Shown here one piece after another: positions 44,469 through 57,276 of a stretch of DNA of 64,000 nt. This DNA comes from Leuconostoc palmae (GTDB taxonomy: Bacteria; Bacillota; Bacilli; Lactobacillales; Lactobacillaceae). Below the pieces are notes generated by a model, which saw nothing but the letters and a program-made list of their open reading frames with translations, was not told where the DNA came from and did no database searches. The stretch spans positions 1-64,000 of the forward strand of contig NZ_BPKZ01000005.1 in the NCBI RefSeq assembly GCF_019656075.1, read 5' to 3'. Within the stretch, counting starts at the first letter, position 1. The number at the start of each line of letters is the position of its first letter. Made by a program: the position numbers and the translations under genes.

Positions 44469-44549
44469 TTATAATGTAAGTATCAATTTGAAGGGAATAT
44501 ACTAGTTAATTAATAGTGTTAATAATTAAATTAGTATTTTGATAAACTT
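44469..44549 (+). promoter_or_regulatory. Promoter and hairpin leader of the DUF1292 gene
   Basis: TATAAT lies near 44470-44475. AAGGG at 44491-44495 is followed by a near-perfect AT-rich inverted repeat (44501-44512 with 44523-44535). The ATG is at 44550 and has no Shine-Dalgarno within 15 nt. The hairpin again lies between the AAGGG and the start. Confidence 0.4.
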
Positions 44550-44846
44550 ATGACAAGTAATGATGAAGTTCAAAAAATTACACTCGTCGATGAAAATGGT
44601 GATGAAGCTTTATATGAAATATTATTCACATTCCATTCAGAAGAATATGGTAAAGATTATATTTTACTAGTACCAGAGGGTGTGGAAGAAGACGAAGAAG
44701 TTGATATTCAAGCGTACATCTTTAATCCTGACGAAAATGGTGATGCTACTGAAGAAGACTTGATTCAAATTGAAGATGATAAAGAATGGGACATGGTTGA
44801 GGAAGTATTGAATACTTTCCTTGAAGATGACTCTAACTTTGCTTAA
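44550..44846 (+). CDS. DUF1292 family protein (YrzB-like)
   Basis: This 98-aa, very acidic protein has [33 protein letters not shown], the DUF1292 core, and an Asp/Glu-rich C-terminus. The function is unknown, but it belongs to the conserved alaS-ireB-ruvX-yrzB block. A separate promoter appears to lie between ruvX and this gene. Confidence 0.9.
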   Translation: MTSNDEVQKITLVDENGDEALYEILFTFHSEEYGKDYILLVPEGVEEDEEVDIQAYIFNPDENGDATEEDLIQIEDDKEWDMVEEVLNTFLEDDSNFA

Positions 44847-44847
44847 T

Positions 44848-44870
44848 AAAAAACGCCTAGGCGTTTTTTT
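44848..44870 (+). terminator. Terminator of the DUF1292 gene
   Basis: AAAAAACGCC, loop TA, GGCG and seven T. Confidence 0.9.
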
Positions 44871-44928
44871 ATTATAAAAATTTAACAGATTTTTTTCTTA
44901 TCAAGTGATAAAATAAATATTAGAGAAT

Positions 44929-44949
44929 AAAAGTTTGTAACACACTTTT
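44929..44949. promoter_or_regulatory. Inverted repeat upstream of cydA
   Basis: AAAAGTTTG-TAA-CACACTTTT is a 9-bp-arm inverted repeat with one mismatch in the cyd promoter region. It does not fit the Rex consensus well. A small GCTAT/ATAGC hairpin follows at 44968-44983. The regulator is unknown. Confidence 0.35.
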
Positions 44950-45032
44950 ATTTATTATTTAACGTACGCTATTGCGGCATAGCATCAATAATGATTTGAT
45001 TATGGTGAGTGAAACGTACTTGGGAGGAACAT

Positions 45033-46505
45033 ATGGTTACATTAGTAGGGATCTTAGATCTCGCCCGTTTTCAGTTTGCCATGACAACAATATTCCATTT
45101 TTTCTTTGTGCCAATGTCAATTGGGCTTGGAGTTGTTGTATCGGTTATGGAAACAATATATGTCATCAAAAAAGATGAGATGTATAAAAAAATGGCACAG
45201 TTCTGGGGTAAAATATTCATTCTGAGTTTTGCTGTTGGTGTCGTTACTGGATTGATTCAAGAATTTCAATTTGGTATGAACTGGTCTGAATACTCACGTT
45301 ATGTTGGTGACATATTTGGCTCACTATTGGCTATTGAGGCGTTGGTTGCATTTTTCGCTGAATCAACTTTCATTGGTTTGTGGTCATTTACTTGGGATCG
45401 ATTCAAACCTGGAGTGCACGTGTTATTCATTTGGATAACGACTATCGGGTCAGCTATCTCATCATTATGGATTTTGGCAGCTAATTCCTTTATGCAAAAT
45501 CCAGTTGGTTATGCAATAGATAACCATATGGGAAGAGCTGAATTAAAAAGTTTTGGCGCGTTGTTGTCTAATAGACAGTTATGGGTTGAATTTCCACACG
45601 TTGTGATCGGAACTTTTGTTACTGCAGGTTTTTTGGTAGCAGGTATGTCAGCTTTTAAATTGTTAAAGTTGAAGAAAGCACATCCGGAAATTAAATTTTT
45701 CCGTCGATCTATGAATGTTGCTTTAATTATCGGATTAATTGGTGTCGCTGGGGCTTTAGTTACTGGTGATCAGCATGCTTTTGATTTACAGTCTATGCAA
45801 CCAATGAAGTATGCTGCGATGGAGGGTGTTGATAAAAGCATCACTTCATCTGAAAGAAAAGACAAAGCGCAGCCTTGGTCACTGATTTCTGTTACTAATC
45901 CTGATACACACAAAGTCATTGCTCATATTGAAATTCCGTATGTATTATCTATTTTAGGGAACCACTCATTAACAGGTGGAAATACAGTTGGAACCACTGA
46001 GCTAGAAAAAGAATTTCAACAAAAATACGGGAAAACACATAGTGACATAAAAGATTATTATGTTCCTGAAAACACATTATTCTATTCATTCCGTGTCATG
46101 GCAATGGGCGCAGGTGGTTTACTAATGCTTGGTGTTGTCGCTCTTTGGATGAATAGACGTAAGTCTAAGTTGATTTTGACACAACGATGGTTTTTATGGA
46201 TACTAGGTGTTGCAACTTTCGTACCATTTATTATTAACACAGCAGGATGGTTAGTAACTGAATTGGGACGTTATCCTTGGGTAGTGTATGGGTTAATGCC
46301 AATTAGTTCTGCCGTATCACCAAATGTTTCAGCAATGTCTTTGTTAATTTCAAATATTGTGTACTTCTTAACGTTCGCAACTTTAGGTGGTGTTATGGTA
46401 TGGATCTCACGTCGAGCACTCCATGCGGGACCTTATGCTGAAGAAGAAGAAGTTGAGTCACCTAGTGACCCTTATGATCATTTAGCAAAGGGGGTTGAAG
46501 CTTAA
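45033..46505 (+). CDS. cydA: Cytochrome bd quinol oxidase subunit I
   Basis: CydA is the haem-bearing subunit of the bd oxidase in the plasma membrane. The 490-aa protein has LARFQFAMTTIFHFFFVPMSIGLG with the b595/d His region, GLIQEFQFGMNWSEYSRYVGDIFG, FFAESTFIGLWSF and LVTGDQHAF, and it carries the Q-loop between helices 6 and 7. The start is ATG 45033 behind TGGGAGGA. It heads cydABCD. Lactic acid bacteria generally need external haem (and often menaquinone) to use this oxidase. Confidence 0.97.
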   Translation: MVTLVGILDLARFQFAMTTIFHFFFVPMSIGLGVVVSVMETIYVIKKDEMYKKMAQFWGKIFILSFAVGVVTGLIQEFQFGMNWSEYSRYVGDIFGSLLAIEALVAFFAESTFIGLWSFTWDRFKPGVHVLFIWITTIGSAISSLWILAANSFMQNPVGYAIDNHMGRAELKSFGALLSNRQLWVEFPHVVIGTFVTAGFLVAGMSAFKLLKLKKAHPEIKFFRRSMNVALIIGLIGVAGALVTGDQHAFDLQSMQPMKYAAMEGVDKSITSSERKDKAQPWSLISVTNPDTHKVIAHIEIPYVLSILGNHSLTGGNTVGTTELEKEFQQKYGKTHSDIKDYYVPENTLFYSFRVMAMGAGGLLMLGVVALWMNRRKSKLILTQRWFLWILGVATFVPFIINTAGWLVTELGRYPWVVYGLMPISSAVSPNVSAMSLLISNIVYFLTFATLGGVMVWISRRALHAGPYAEEEEVESPSDPYDHLAKGVEA

Positions 46506-47518
46506 TGACTATTTTAGAAATTTTATGGTTTACCCTAATTGGTATTCTTTGGGCAGGTTTCTTCTTTTTGGAAGGTTTTGATTTTGGTGTTGGAATGCAA
46601 TTCGCATTCAATGCAAGAGATCAAAAAGATCGTGAAGCACTGTACCAAGCTATTGGGCCAAACTGGGATGCAAATGAAGTGTGGCTAGTTACCGCTGGCG
46701 GTGCAACGTTTGCTGCTTTTCCAGCATGGTATGCCTCACTATTCTCTGGCTTTTACCTAATGCTATTCATCGTATTGTTAGGTTTGATTTATCGTGGTGT
46801 ATCATTTGAGTTTCGTGAACACATGCCTACGATACAAGGCACACATATTTGGGAACGTCTTATTGCGTTGACGTCATTTTTAGTACCATTTTTCTTAGGT
46901 ATGATATTTACGGCGATGGTGTCTGGAACACCAATTGATGCACATGGTAATTTATCAGCTGGATTCTTTGATTATGTCACACCATTTACTTTGGTTGGTG
47001 GTATTGCTGTGACACTAATGAGCTATATCCACGGACTCAACTATTCACGTTTACGTATTGATGGCAATGTACGTGTAAGAGCATCTAGTCAATTAAAATA
47101 TCTGTATCCTGTATTGTTAGCAGGTGAAGCACTATTTGCTATTTTGCTATTTTTCTACACAGACTTTTTGCAGACAAAAACGCTATTAACTTTAATAATA
47201 CTTGTTGTTATTGTATTGACAACAGTCATTGGTTGGTTCTTGACAGTGAAAAAACAACTTGAAGCGTTACCATTTGTTCTTTCAGGCCTAACTTTAGTTG
47301 AAGTTGTTGTGCTGTTGTTTGTAGGATTGTTCCCACGAGTAATGGTAGCAAATAATCCATTGTACAACTTAGATATAATGAATACGTCTTCATCTCCATA
47401 TACCTTGAAATTAATGACAATTGTTGTTATTACAGCATTGCCAGTGACATTAGGTTATCAAATTTGGAGTTTTTGGGTTTTCCGAAAGCGCATTGTGTCT
47501 CACAAAGTGGTTGAATAA
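46505..47518 (+). CDS. cydB: Cytochrome bd quinol oxidase subunit II
   Basis: This 337-aa membrane protein with about eight to nine helices starts TILEILWFTLIGILWAGFFFLEGFDFGVGM and has the conserved NWDANEVWLVTAGGATFAAFPAWYA block of CydB. It overlaps cydA by one base (TAATG). A partial terminator follows it, so cydDC may be made at a lower level. Confidence 0.97.
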   Translation: MTILEILWFTLIGILWAGFFFLEGFDFGVGMQFAFNARDQKDREALYQAIGPNWDANEVWLVTAGGATFAAFPAWYASLFSGFYLMLFIVLLGLIYRGVSFEFREHMPTIQGTHIWERLIALTSFLVPFFLGMIFTAMVSGTPIDAHGNLSAGFFDYVTPFTLVGGIAVTLMSYIHGLNYSRLRIDGNVRVRASSQLKYLYPVLLAGEALFAILLFFYTDFLQTKTLLTLIILVVIVLTTVIGWFLTVKKQLEALPFVLSGLTLVEVVVLLFVGLFPRVMVANNPLYNLDIMNTSSSPYTLKLMTIVVITALPVTLGYQIWSFWVFRKRIVSHKVVE

Positions 47519-47526
47519 GACAAAGC

Positions 47527-47556
47527 AAAACGTTTACAATTAGGTAAGCGTTTTTT
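47527..47556 (+). terminator. Weak internal terminator between cydB and cydD
   Basis: AAAACGTTTAC and GTAAGCGTTTT form an 11-bp stem (one G-U) with a 6-nt loop and a T run, within the 67-nt cydB-cydD gap. Confidence 0.7.
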
Positions 47557-47585
47557 GTTATAAGAAAAAATCTAATAAGGTAAAC

Positions 47586-49307
47586 ATGATAGATAAAAGA
47601 CTTTTTAAACTTAATGGTATTATCAGTAGGTTATTTACTTTGACCATAATGACTGGTATTCAAGGACTAGCAATTCTGATTCAAGGGATTACTTTAGCAT
47701 CTGCTATTGTAAATTGTTGGCAGGGAAAACCAATTAAAAATGCGTTAATAGCAATCTGTATCTTTGCAATTGCATTCATCATACGGCAACTATTGGTTGT
47801 TATAAAAAATCAATTTATGTCAGCTTATGCTGACAATGCTGTTGAAATATTTCGTCGACAATTATTAGCAAAATACACAGCACTAGGATCAACACTGACA
47901 GTTGAACAAGGGACAGGAAATGCTGTAACAATGCTTGGTGTCGGTTTGGATAACGTTAAAAATTACTTTCAATTATTATTGATTAAACTTTTTGATTTGG
48001 CAATCATACCTTGGATAATTTTACTGTATATATTTTATATTAAGTGGGAACAAGGTTTATTTCTATTACTCATTTTTCCAGTTATCATTATGTTTTTTAT
48101 TATTTTAGGATTAGCTGCACAAAGTAAAGCTGATGCAGAATTTGCTAATTTTAAAAATTTGAATAATCGTTTTGTCGATGCCCTAAGAGGACTACCAACA
48201 TTAAAACAACTGGGATTAGCAGACATCTATGGCGGTGAAATTTATAATATTTCTGAGGATTATCGTAAAACGACCATGCGAACACTCAGAATTGCGATGA
48301 CATCGACATTTGCACTTGATTTTTTTACGACTTTATCTATTGCTGTTGTAGCCGTGTTTTTAGGTTTTGACTTATTAGATGGTCACATGACACTTTTTCC
48401 AGCACTGGCAACACTTATTTTAGCACCAGAATATTTTTTACCATTGAGAAATTTTTCAGATGACTATCATGCAACTTTGAACGGTAAAAATGCGTTGACT
48501 GATGTGCTAGAAATGATTGATCAACCAGAAATGATAAATAAAAACAGTTTGAATTTAGAGTCTTGGTCTCCAAATAGCCAATTATCTTTCAAAAATATTA
48601 ATTTTAGTTATGATACTCAAAATGTTTTAAAAGATATCACTACTAGTATTCATGGTTATCAAAAAATTGCTATTGTTGGCGAAAGTGGTTCAGGAAAGTC
48701 CACTTTATTAAATTTGATAGCTGGATTTCTACAACCTACGAGTGGTAGTATTCGTATAAACGAACAATCACTTGATCATTTAGCACAGAAAGATTGGCAA
48801 AAACAATTCTTTTATATGCCACAACAGCCATATATTTTCCATGATACGTTGAAACATAATATTTCTTTTTATGCGCCTGATGCTACAGATGAAGCTATTA
48901 AAAAAGCAGTTATACAAGCTGGATTAAGTGATTTAGTATCTGAACTAAAATTAGGCTTAGAGACAGTCATTGGTGAAAGCGGTCGGCAAGTTTCCGGTGG
49001 TCAAGCACAACGCATTGCATTAGCACGTTTATTATTAGATAGTAAAAGAAAGATACTATTATTTGATGAACCTACTGCACATTTGGATATCGAAACAGAA
49101 TATGATTTAAAGCAAACAATGACACCAATCATGTCTTCAAGATTAGTCTTTTTTGCAACGCACCGATTACATTGGTTAGATCAAATGGACTATGTTTTGG
49201 TCATGCAGAAAGGGGAAATTGTAGAAGTAGGTGAGCCTAGAACATTAATATCAAACAAAAATAGTAGATTAAATCAATTGCGTTATCATTTAAGGGGTGA
49301 AAAGTGA
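47586..49307 (+). CDS. cydD: ABC exporter CydD
   Basis: CydDC exports thiols (cysteine, glutathione in E. coli) or haem-related cargo and is needed for assembly of bd oxidase. The 573-aa half-transporter has six N-terminal helices and a C-terminal ATPase: VGESGSGKSTLLNLIAG (Walker A), SGGQAQRIALARLL (signature), ILLFDEPTAHLD (Walker B). It follows cydB and overlaps cydC by 4 nt. Confidence 0.94.
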   Translation: MIDKRLFKLNGIISRLFTLTIMTGIQGLAILIQGITLASAIVNCWQGKPIKNALIAICIFAIAFIIRQLLVVIKNQFMSAYADNAVEIFRRQLLAKYTALGSTLTVEQGTGNAVTMLGVGLDNVKNYFQLLLIKLFDLAIIPWIILLYIFYIKWEQGLFLLLIFPVIIMFFIILGLAAQSKADAEFANFKNLNNRFVDALRGLPTLKQLGLADIYGGEIYNISEDYRKTTMRTLRIAMTSTFALDFFTTLSIAVVAVFLGFDLLDGHMTLFPALATLILAPEYFLPLRNFSDDYHATLNGKNALTDVLEMIDQPEMINKNSLNLESWSPNSQLSFKNINFSYDTQNVLKDITTSIHGYQKIAIVGESGSGKSTLLNLIAGFLQPTSGSIRINEQSLDHLAQKDWQKQFFYMPQQPYIFHDTLKHNISFYAPDATDEAIKKAVIQAGLSDLVSELKLGLETVIGESGRQVSGGQAQRIALARLLLDSKRKILLFDEPTAHLDIETEYDLKQTMTPIMSSRLVFFATHRLHWLDQMDYVLVMQKGEIVEVGEPRTLISNKNSRLNQLRYHLRGEK

Positions 49308-51031
49308 CTAATTTAAAAGCATTACTAAAAAACGATCGCTGGATAGTCCCTTTTTTAAAAAATCAACATAAAGGATTATTGTGGTCAATTATACTGAGTT
49401 TCATGACAATATTTGCTGCAGCAGGATTAATGTTTATATCAGGTTATTTAATTTCAAGAGCTGCTCAAAGACCAGATAATATCCTTTTAATATACGTACC
49501 GATAGTGTTAACACGTGGTTTTGGTATTGCCCGACCAATTTTTAGATATGCTCAAAGACTTGTATCACACAATTGGGTATTACAGTTTGTTTCTGAATCA
49601 CGTCGTAGGTTATACGAACGCGTTGCTAGTTCTGCAAGTAAAATCAGAAGTAAACTACAGACTGGAGAAGTGCTTAGCTTACTAGCGGATGATTTAGATC
49701 AGTTACAAAATCTATATTTAAGAACTTTGTTCCCATTGGGTGCAGGGCTGGTATTATACTTGGTTGTTATAATAGGGATTGGTATATTTAGCTGGCAGTT
49801 CGCCATCTGGTGGCTTATTATGCTAACAGTCATTATGATAATCGTGCCGGTGATTAGTCTTTTAACAAACAGATCGCGCATACAGAGACAAAAACACTTA
49901 CAAGCAAAATTGTATGCTGATGCAACCGATGCTATTTTAGGTTTGCAAGACTGGATATCTTCAGGAAGACAAGATGATTTGGTTGCACATCAAGGACGTG
50001 CAATGAAAGAGTTGGCTCGTGTTAAGAACAAGTCTATGCAGTTTGGATGGTGGCGTGACTTTCTGATACAGTTGTTGGCACTATTATTAGTTATCACAAC
50101 TTTATTTTGGGCTAATAGTGTATTTAAAAATAATCAAATGGCGATTAACTATATTGCGGCTTTTACATTGGCTATTTTACCATTAGTTGAAAGCTTCACA
50201 GCGGTCAATCAAGGGGTTAGTGAAGCTTCATTTTATGAAGATAGTATTACCAGGTTAAATGCTTTACCAGAATTGGTGGATAAAGAGCCACTCGAGCAAC
50301 AGATTAACGGTACCGATTTAAAATTAATAAATGTAACATTTAGTTATGATCATAAAACAGTCATTGATAACTTAAGTTTAACTGTTCAAAAAGGAGAAAA
50401 AATCGCGTTACTTGGTCGTTCTGGATCAGGCAAAACAACACTACTTAAATTAATAACTGGCGATATAAAACCTGATTTAGGGAGCATAACAATTGGTGAA
50501 CAACCTATTAATAAATTACAAAATCAATTATCGAAAATAGTTGCTATCTTAGATCAACAATCTTATTTATTTGATACCACTATTTTAAATAATGTTAAGA
50601 TGGGAAATATAAATGCATCTGATGATCAAGTTAAACAAGCTATTAATCAAGCAGGGCTGCAACCACTAATTGATTCATTACCCATGGGATATCAAACACA
50701 AATGCAAGAAGCCGGCAAACGTTTCTCTGGGGGAGAACAGCAACGTTTTGCACTTGCTAGAGTGTTGTTACAAGATTCACCAATTGTGATATTGGACGAA
50801 CCCACTGTTAGCTTAGATCCTAAAACCGAACACGAAGTGTTATCGAAAATATTTGAAGTATTAAAAAACAGGACAATAATATGGGTGACACACCATCTTA
50901 CTGGTATTGAGTCTGTCGATCATGTCTATTTTTTGAAGAATGGGCAATTTTCGTTAGCTGATACTCCCAAACAGTTAAAACAAAATTCAGAACACTTTAA
51001 ACAACTACTAGCAATGGATGACTTTCAGTAA
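49304..51031 (+). CDS. cydC: ABC exporter CydC
   Basis: The partner of CydD, 575 aa, has a membrane domain (about 1-320) and an ATPase domain with LGRSGSGKTTLLKLITG, FSGGEQQRFALARVLL and IVILDEPTVSLD. Translation begins with GTG 49304 behind AAGGGGTG, inside the cydD stop (GTGA overlap). Confidence 0.94.
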   Translation: MTNLKALLKNDRWIVPFLKNQHKGLLWSIILSFMTIFAAAGLMFISGYLISRAAQRPDNILLIYVPIVLTRGFGIARPIFRYAQRLVSHNWVLQFVSESRRRLYERVASSASKIRSKLQTGEVLSLLADDLDQLQNLYLRTLFPLGAGLVLYLVVIIGIGIFSWQFAIWWLIMLTVIMIIVPVISLLTNRSRIQRQKHLQAKLYADATDAILGLQDWISSGRQDDLVAHQGRAMKELARVKNKSMQFGWWRDFLIQLLALLLVITTLFWANSVFKNNQMAINYIAAFTLAILPLVESFTAVNQGVSEASFYEDSITRLNALPELVDKEPLEQQINGTDLKLINVTFSYDHKTVIDNLSLTVQKGEKIALLGRSGSGKTTLLKLITGDIKPDLGSITIGEQPINKLQNQLSKIVAILDQQSYLFDTTILNNVKMGNINASDDQVKQAINQAGLQPLIDSLPMGYQTQMQEAGKRFSGGEQQRFALARVLLQDSPIVILDEPTVSLDPKTEHEVLSKIFEVLKNRTIIWVTHHLTGIESVDHVYFLKNGQFSLADTPKQLKQNSEHFKQLLAMDDFQ

Positions 51032-51664
51032 ATGGTAAAAAGAAAAAAAAGACGTCGTAAGAAAAAAGGATTTCGTCTCAATCTTGGGATGTGGATTAGT
51101 ACTATCGTTATTTTAGCCATTATAGCTACCTTTTGGTCTAAAACAATAATATATGACAAGCAATCAAATCAGTCACAAGATGAAGTCTATCAACAAAAAA
51201 TTGCTTGGATTAATGAACTGGCTCCGTATGCAAGAAAAATGCAAGAAAAATATGGTGTAGTTGCTTCAATTAGCATTGCTCAAGCCATTCTTGAATCAGA
51301 TTGGCATACGTCTACCTTATCAACGCAATATAATAATCTTTATGGTATAAAAGCAGATGCTGGTCAGAAAAGTATTGTACTGCCAACACAAGAATTTCAA
51401 AATGGTGAATGGATAACTATCCAAGGCAGATTTGCAGCTTATGATTCATGGCAAGAAAGTATGCGGGCGCATGCTAAACTTTTGTATCACGGAACAAGTT
51501 GGAACGCAGCTCAATACCAACATGTATTAGAATCCAAAGATTATCAAACGGCTGCAAAAGCTTTAACAGAAGACGGGTATGCGACTGATCCAACTTATGC
51601 ACAAAAGTTAATATCGATAATTGAAACTTGGCACTTATCTCGTTTTGATTTACAACAAAAATAG
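51032..51664 (+). CDS. Membrane-anchored glucosaminidase (GH73)
   Basis: This 210-aa protein hydrolyses peptidoglycan. A very basic N-terminus (KRKKRRRKKKG) precedes one membrane helix (about 18-40), giving an N-in, domain-out topology. The GH73 domain has ASISIAQAILESDWHTSTLS (the catalytic Glu in AILESDW), NNLYGIKA and FAAYDSWQESMRAHAKLL. It starts immediately after cydC, with no own ribosome site apparent, so it may be coupled to the cyd operon. Confidence 0.88.
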   Translation: MVKRKKRRRKKKGFRLNLGMWISTIVILAIIATFWSKTIIYDKQSNQSQDEVYQQKIAWINELAPYARKMQEKYGVVASISIAQAILESDWHTSTLSTQYNNLYGIKADAGQKSIVLPTQEFQNGEWITIQGRFAAYDSWQESMRAHAKLLYHGTSWNAAQYQHVLESKDYQTAAKALTEDGYATDPTYAQKLISIIETWHLSRFDLQQK

Positions 51665-51694
51665 AGCGTTTTTATACGCTCTATTTTTGTTGTA
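51651..51694. terminator. Terminator with 19-bp stem
   Basis: A perfect inverted repeat (51651-51669 with 51676-51694) with a 6-nt loop contains the GH73 stop codon and ends in a T run. Confidence 0.92.
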
Positions 51695-51758
51695 CGAACA
51701 TTTGTTCACTAGAAATCTGGTATAATAGTAGAAGTTAATTAACAGCTTAGGAGCAAAT

Positions 51759-54005
51759 ATGTCAGTAGAACAACTTATTAATGGTATGAACGATAAACAA
51801 TCAGAGGCGGTCCAAACAACACAAGGACCACTTCTGATTATGGCAGGTGCTGGATCTGGAAAAACAAGGGTTTTAACGCATCGTATTGCTCATCTGGTAC
51901 AAGATTTAAATGTTATGCCGTGGCGTATTTTGGCTATTACTTTTACAAATAAAGCTGCTCGTGAAATGCGCGAGAGAATTGCTAAACTGTTATCAGAAGA
52001 CGTTGCTAGAGATATTTGGGTATCTACTTTTCATGCGCTGGCAGTTCGTATTTTACGTCGAGATGGGGAATCTATTGGATTAGCCAAGAATTTCACAATC
52101 ATTGATACTAGTGCACAACGTACGTTGATGAAACGTGTTATTAATGATCTTAATCTAGACACTAATCAATATGATCCAAAATCAGTATTAGGGATGATTT
52201 CTAATGCTAAAAACGATATGTTACGGCCAAAAGATTATGCTAAATCAGCTGATAATCAATTTCAAGAAGTAGTTGCAGAAATTTATACGGCTTATCAGGC
52301 TGAATTAAAACGCGCACAAAGTGTTGATTTTGATGATTTAATTATGCTAACTATTGATCTTTTTCAATCTACACCAGAAGTGTTAGAACGTTATCAACAA
52401 CAATTTGAATATTTACATGTTGATGAGTATCAAGACACAAATGATGCTCAATACACAATTGTTAATTTATTAGCGCAACGTTCTAAAAATTTGGCGGTTG
52501 TTGGTGATGCTGATCAATCGATTTATGGTTGGCGTGGTGCAAACATGAATAACATTTTGAATTTTGAAAAAGATTATCCTAATGCCCATACTGTGATGTT
52601 AGAACAAAACTATCGTTCAACTCAAAATATTTTAGATGCTGCTAATGCGGTCATCAATAATAATAATGAAAGAGTACCTAAAAATCTATGGACACAAAAT
52701 GGTAAAGGAGAAAAAATTATTTATTATCGTGCTCAAAGTGAGCATGATGAGGCTAATTTTGTATTAGCTAACATTCAAAAACTTCGTAAAGAACAACAAC
52801 TGGCCTATAGCGATTTTGCTGTTCTTTACCGAACAAATGCACAATCACGTAATATCGAAGAATCTTTAGTTAAAGCAAATATGCCCTATACAATGGTTGG
52901 TGGGCATAAATTTTATGAACGCAAAGAAATATTAGATATTATGTCTTATATGAGTTTAATTACTAATCCTAATGATAATGCCGCTTTTGAACGTGTTGTT
53001 AATGAACCTAAAAGAGGATTAGGAGCAACTTCGTTGAATCGTTTACGTGATTTGTCAAATCGTTTAAATGTGTCATATATGACCGCAATTGAGAGCATTG
53101 AACTAGCACCTGCAATTAGCACTAAAGCAACTTCAAAATTCTTGGAGTTTGCTGATATGATGCATAATTTAAAACAGCAGTCTGAGTTTTTAAATGTTAC
53201 AGAACTAGCAGAAATCGCTATGGTCAAATCAGGATATCGGCAAATGTTAACTGAGAAAAACGATCCTGATAGTCAAGCACGACTTGAAAACTTAGAAGAA
53301 TTTTTATCTGTTACAAAAGAGTTTGACGATAAATATCAACATAATGATCCTGATACCATTGATCCAGTGACAGATTTCCTGAGTACAACTGCGTTGATGA
53401 GTGATTTAGATAATTTTGAAGAAGATGATGGCGCAGTGACTCTAATGACGTTGCATGCTGCAAAAGGTTTAGAGTTTCCTATTGTTTTTTTGATTGGCAT
53501 GGAAGAAAACATTTTCCCCCTATCTAGATCATTAATGGACGAAGATTTATTAGAAGAAGAGAGACGATTGGCTTATGTTGGCATTACACGCGCCATGAAA
53601 CGCTTGTTCTTAACAAACGCATTTTCACGTTTACTTTATGGTAGAACCCAAGCAAATGAAGCATCACGTTTTATTGATGAAATTTCTCCTGAATTGTTGG
53701 ACAACCAGTTTAGTAGTCGACAAAATGAATCAGCGTCGCGTTTGTTTCCATTTGACCGCAAGACTCAAATGGCGACAGCAACTACTTATCGCGCAACACC
53801 AGTTACTAAAACAACGAATGGTGTAACGGGTGCAGATCAAACAGCTTGGAGATCTGGAGATAAAGTTTCACATAAAAAGTGGGGAATAGGTACAGTTATC
53901 TCTGTTTCAGGACAGTCTGATGATCAAGAACTTAAAGTAGCCTTTCCATCGGAAGGTGTTAAGCAGCTATTAGCAGCATTTGCACCAATTAAAAAGATTG
54001 ATTAA
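51759..54005 (+). CDS. pcrA: ATP-dependent DNA helicase PcrA (UvrD family)
   Basis: PcrA is a 3'-5' SF1 helicase for repair and replication restart. The 748-aa protein has MNDKQSEAVQTTQGPLLIMAGAGSGKTRVL (motif I), TFTNKAAREM (Ia), HVDEYQDTN (II), VGDADQSIYGWRGA (III), NYRST (IV), TLMTLHAAKGLEFPIVFLIG (V) and YVGITRA (VI), and the C-terminal Tudor-like KVSHKKWGIGTVI. An extended -10 (TGGTATAAT, TATAAT at 51721-51726) drives a pcrA-ligA-camS operon. Confidence 0.97.
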   Translation: MSVEQLINGMNDKQSEAVQTTQGPLLIMAGAGSGKTRVLTHRIAHLVQDLNVMPWRILAITFTNKAAREMRERIAKLLSEDVARDIWVSTFHALAVRILRRDGESIGLAKNFTIIDTSAQRTLMKRVINDLNLDTNQYDPKSVLGMISNAKNDMLRPKDYAKSADNQFQEVVAEIYTAYQAELKRAQSVDFDDLIMLTIDLFQSTPEVLERYQQQFEYLHVDEYQDTNDAQYTIVNLLAQRSKNLAVVGDADQSIYGWRGANMNNILNFEKDYPNAHTVMLEQNYRSTQNILDAANAVINNNNERVPKNLWTQNGKGEKIIYYRAQSEHDEANFVLANIQKLRKEQQLAYSDFAVLYRTNAQSRNIEESLVKANMPYTMVGGHKFYERKEILDIMSYMSLITNPNDNAAFERVVNEPKRGLGATSLNRLRDLSNRLNVSYMTAIESIELAPAISTKATSKFLEFADMMHNLKQQSEFLNVTELAEIAMVKSGYRQMLTEKNDPDSQARLENLEEFLSVTKEFDDKYQHNDPDTIDPVTDFLSTTALMSDLDNFEEDDGAVTLMTLHAAKGLEFPIVFLIGMEENIFPLSRSLMDEDLLEEERRLAYVGITRAMKRLFLTNAFSRLLYGRTQANEASRFIDEISPELLDNQFSSRQNESASRLFPFDRKTQMATATTYRATPVTKTTNGVTGADQTAWRSGDKVSHKKWGIGTVISVSGQSDDQELKVAFPSEGVKQLLAAFAPIKKID

Positions 54006-54029
54006 AAATAAAAGTGAGAAGAAGACTAA

Positions 54030-57212
<3,183 letters not shown>

Positions 57213-57214
<2 letters not shown>

Positions 57215-57237
57215 GCATAGGGCACCTATGCTTTTTT
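57213..57237 (+). terminator. Terminator of the pcrA-ligA-camS operon
   Basis: AAGCATAGG, loop GCA, CCTATGCTT and T residues, starting at the camS stop. Confidence 0.9.
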
Positions 57238-57264
57238 GTTTTTTGTATATATGCATGAAAATGG

Positions 57265-57270
57265 TATAAT
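57265..57270 (+). promoter_or_regulatory. Extended -10 of xseA, leaderless geometry
   Basis: TGGTATAAT with TATAAT at 57265-57270, 6 nt before ATG 57277; no Shine-Dalgarno in TTTACCT before the ATG. The -35 at the 17-bp position is poor (TTTGTA). Confidence 0.6.
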
Positions 57271-57276
57271 TTACCT

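Noticed and set aside
44929-44949. Rex-binding site for cydABCD
   Set aside because: The inverted repeat lacks the TTGTGA/TCACAA halves of Rex sites, so it is reported only as an unassigned repeat.
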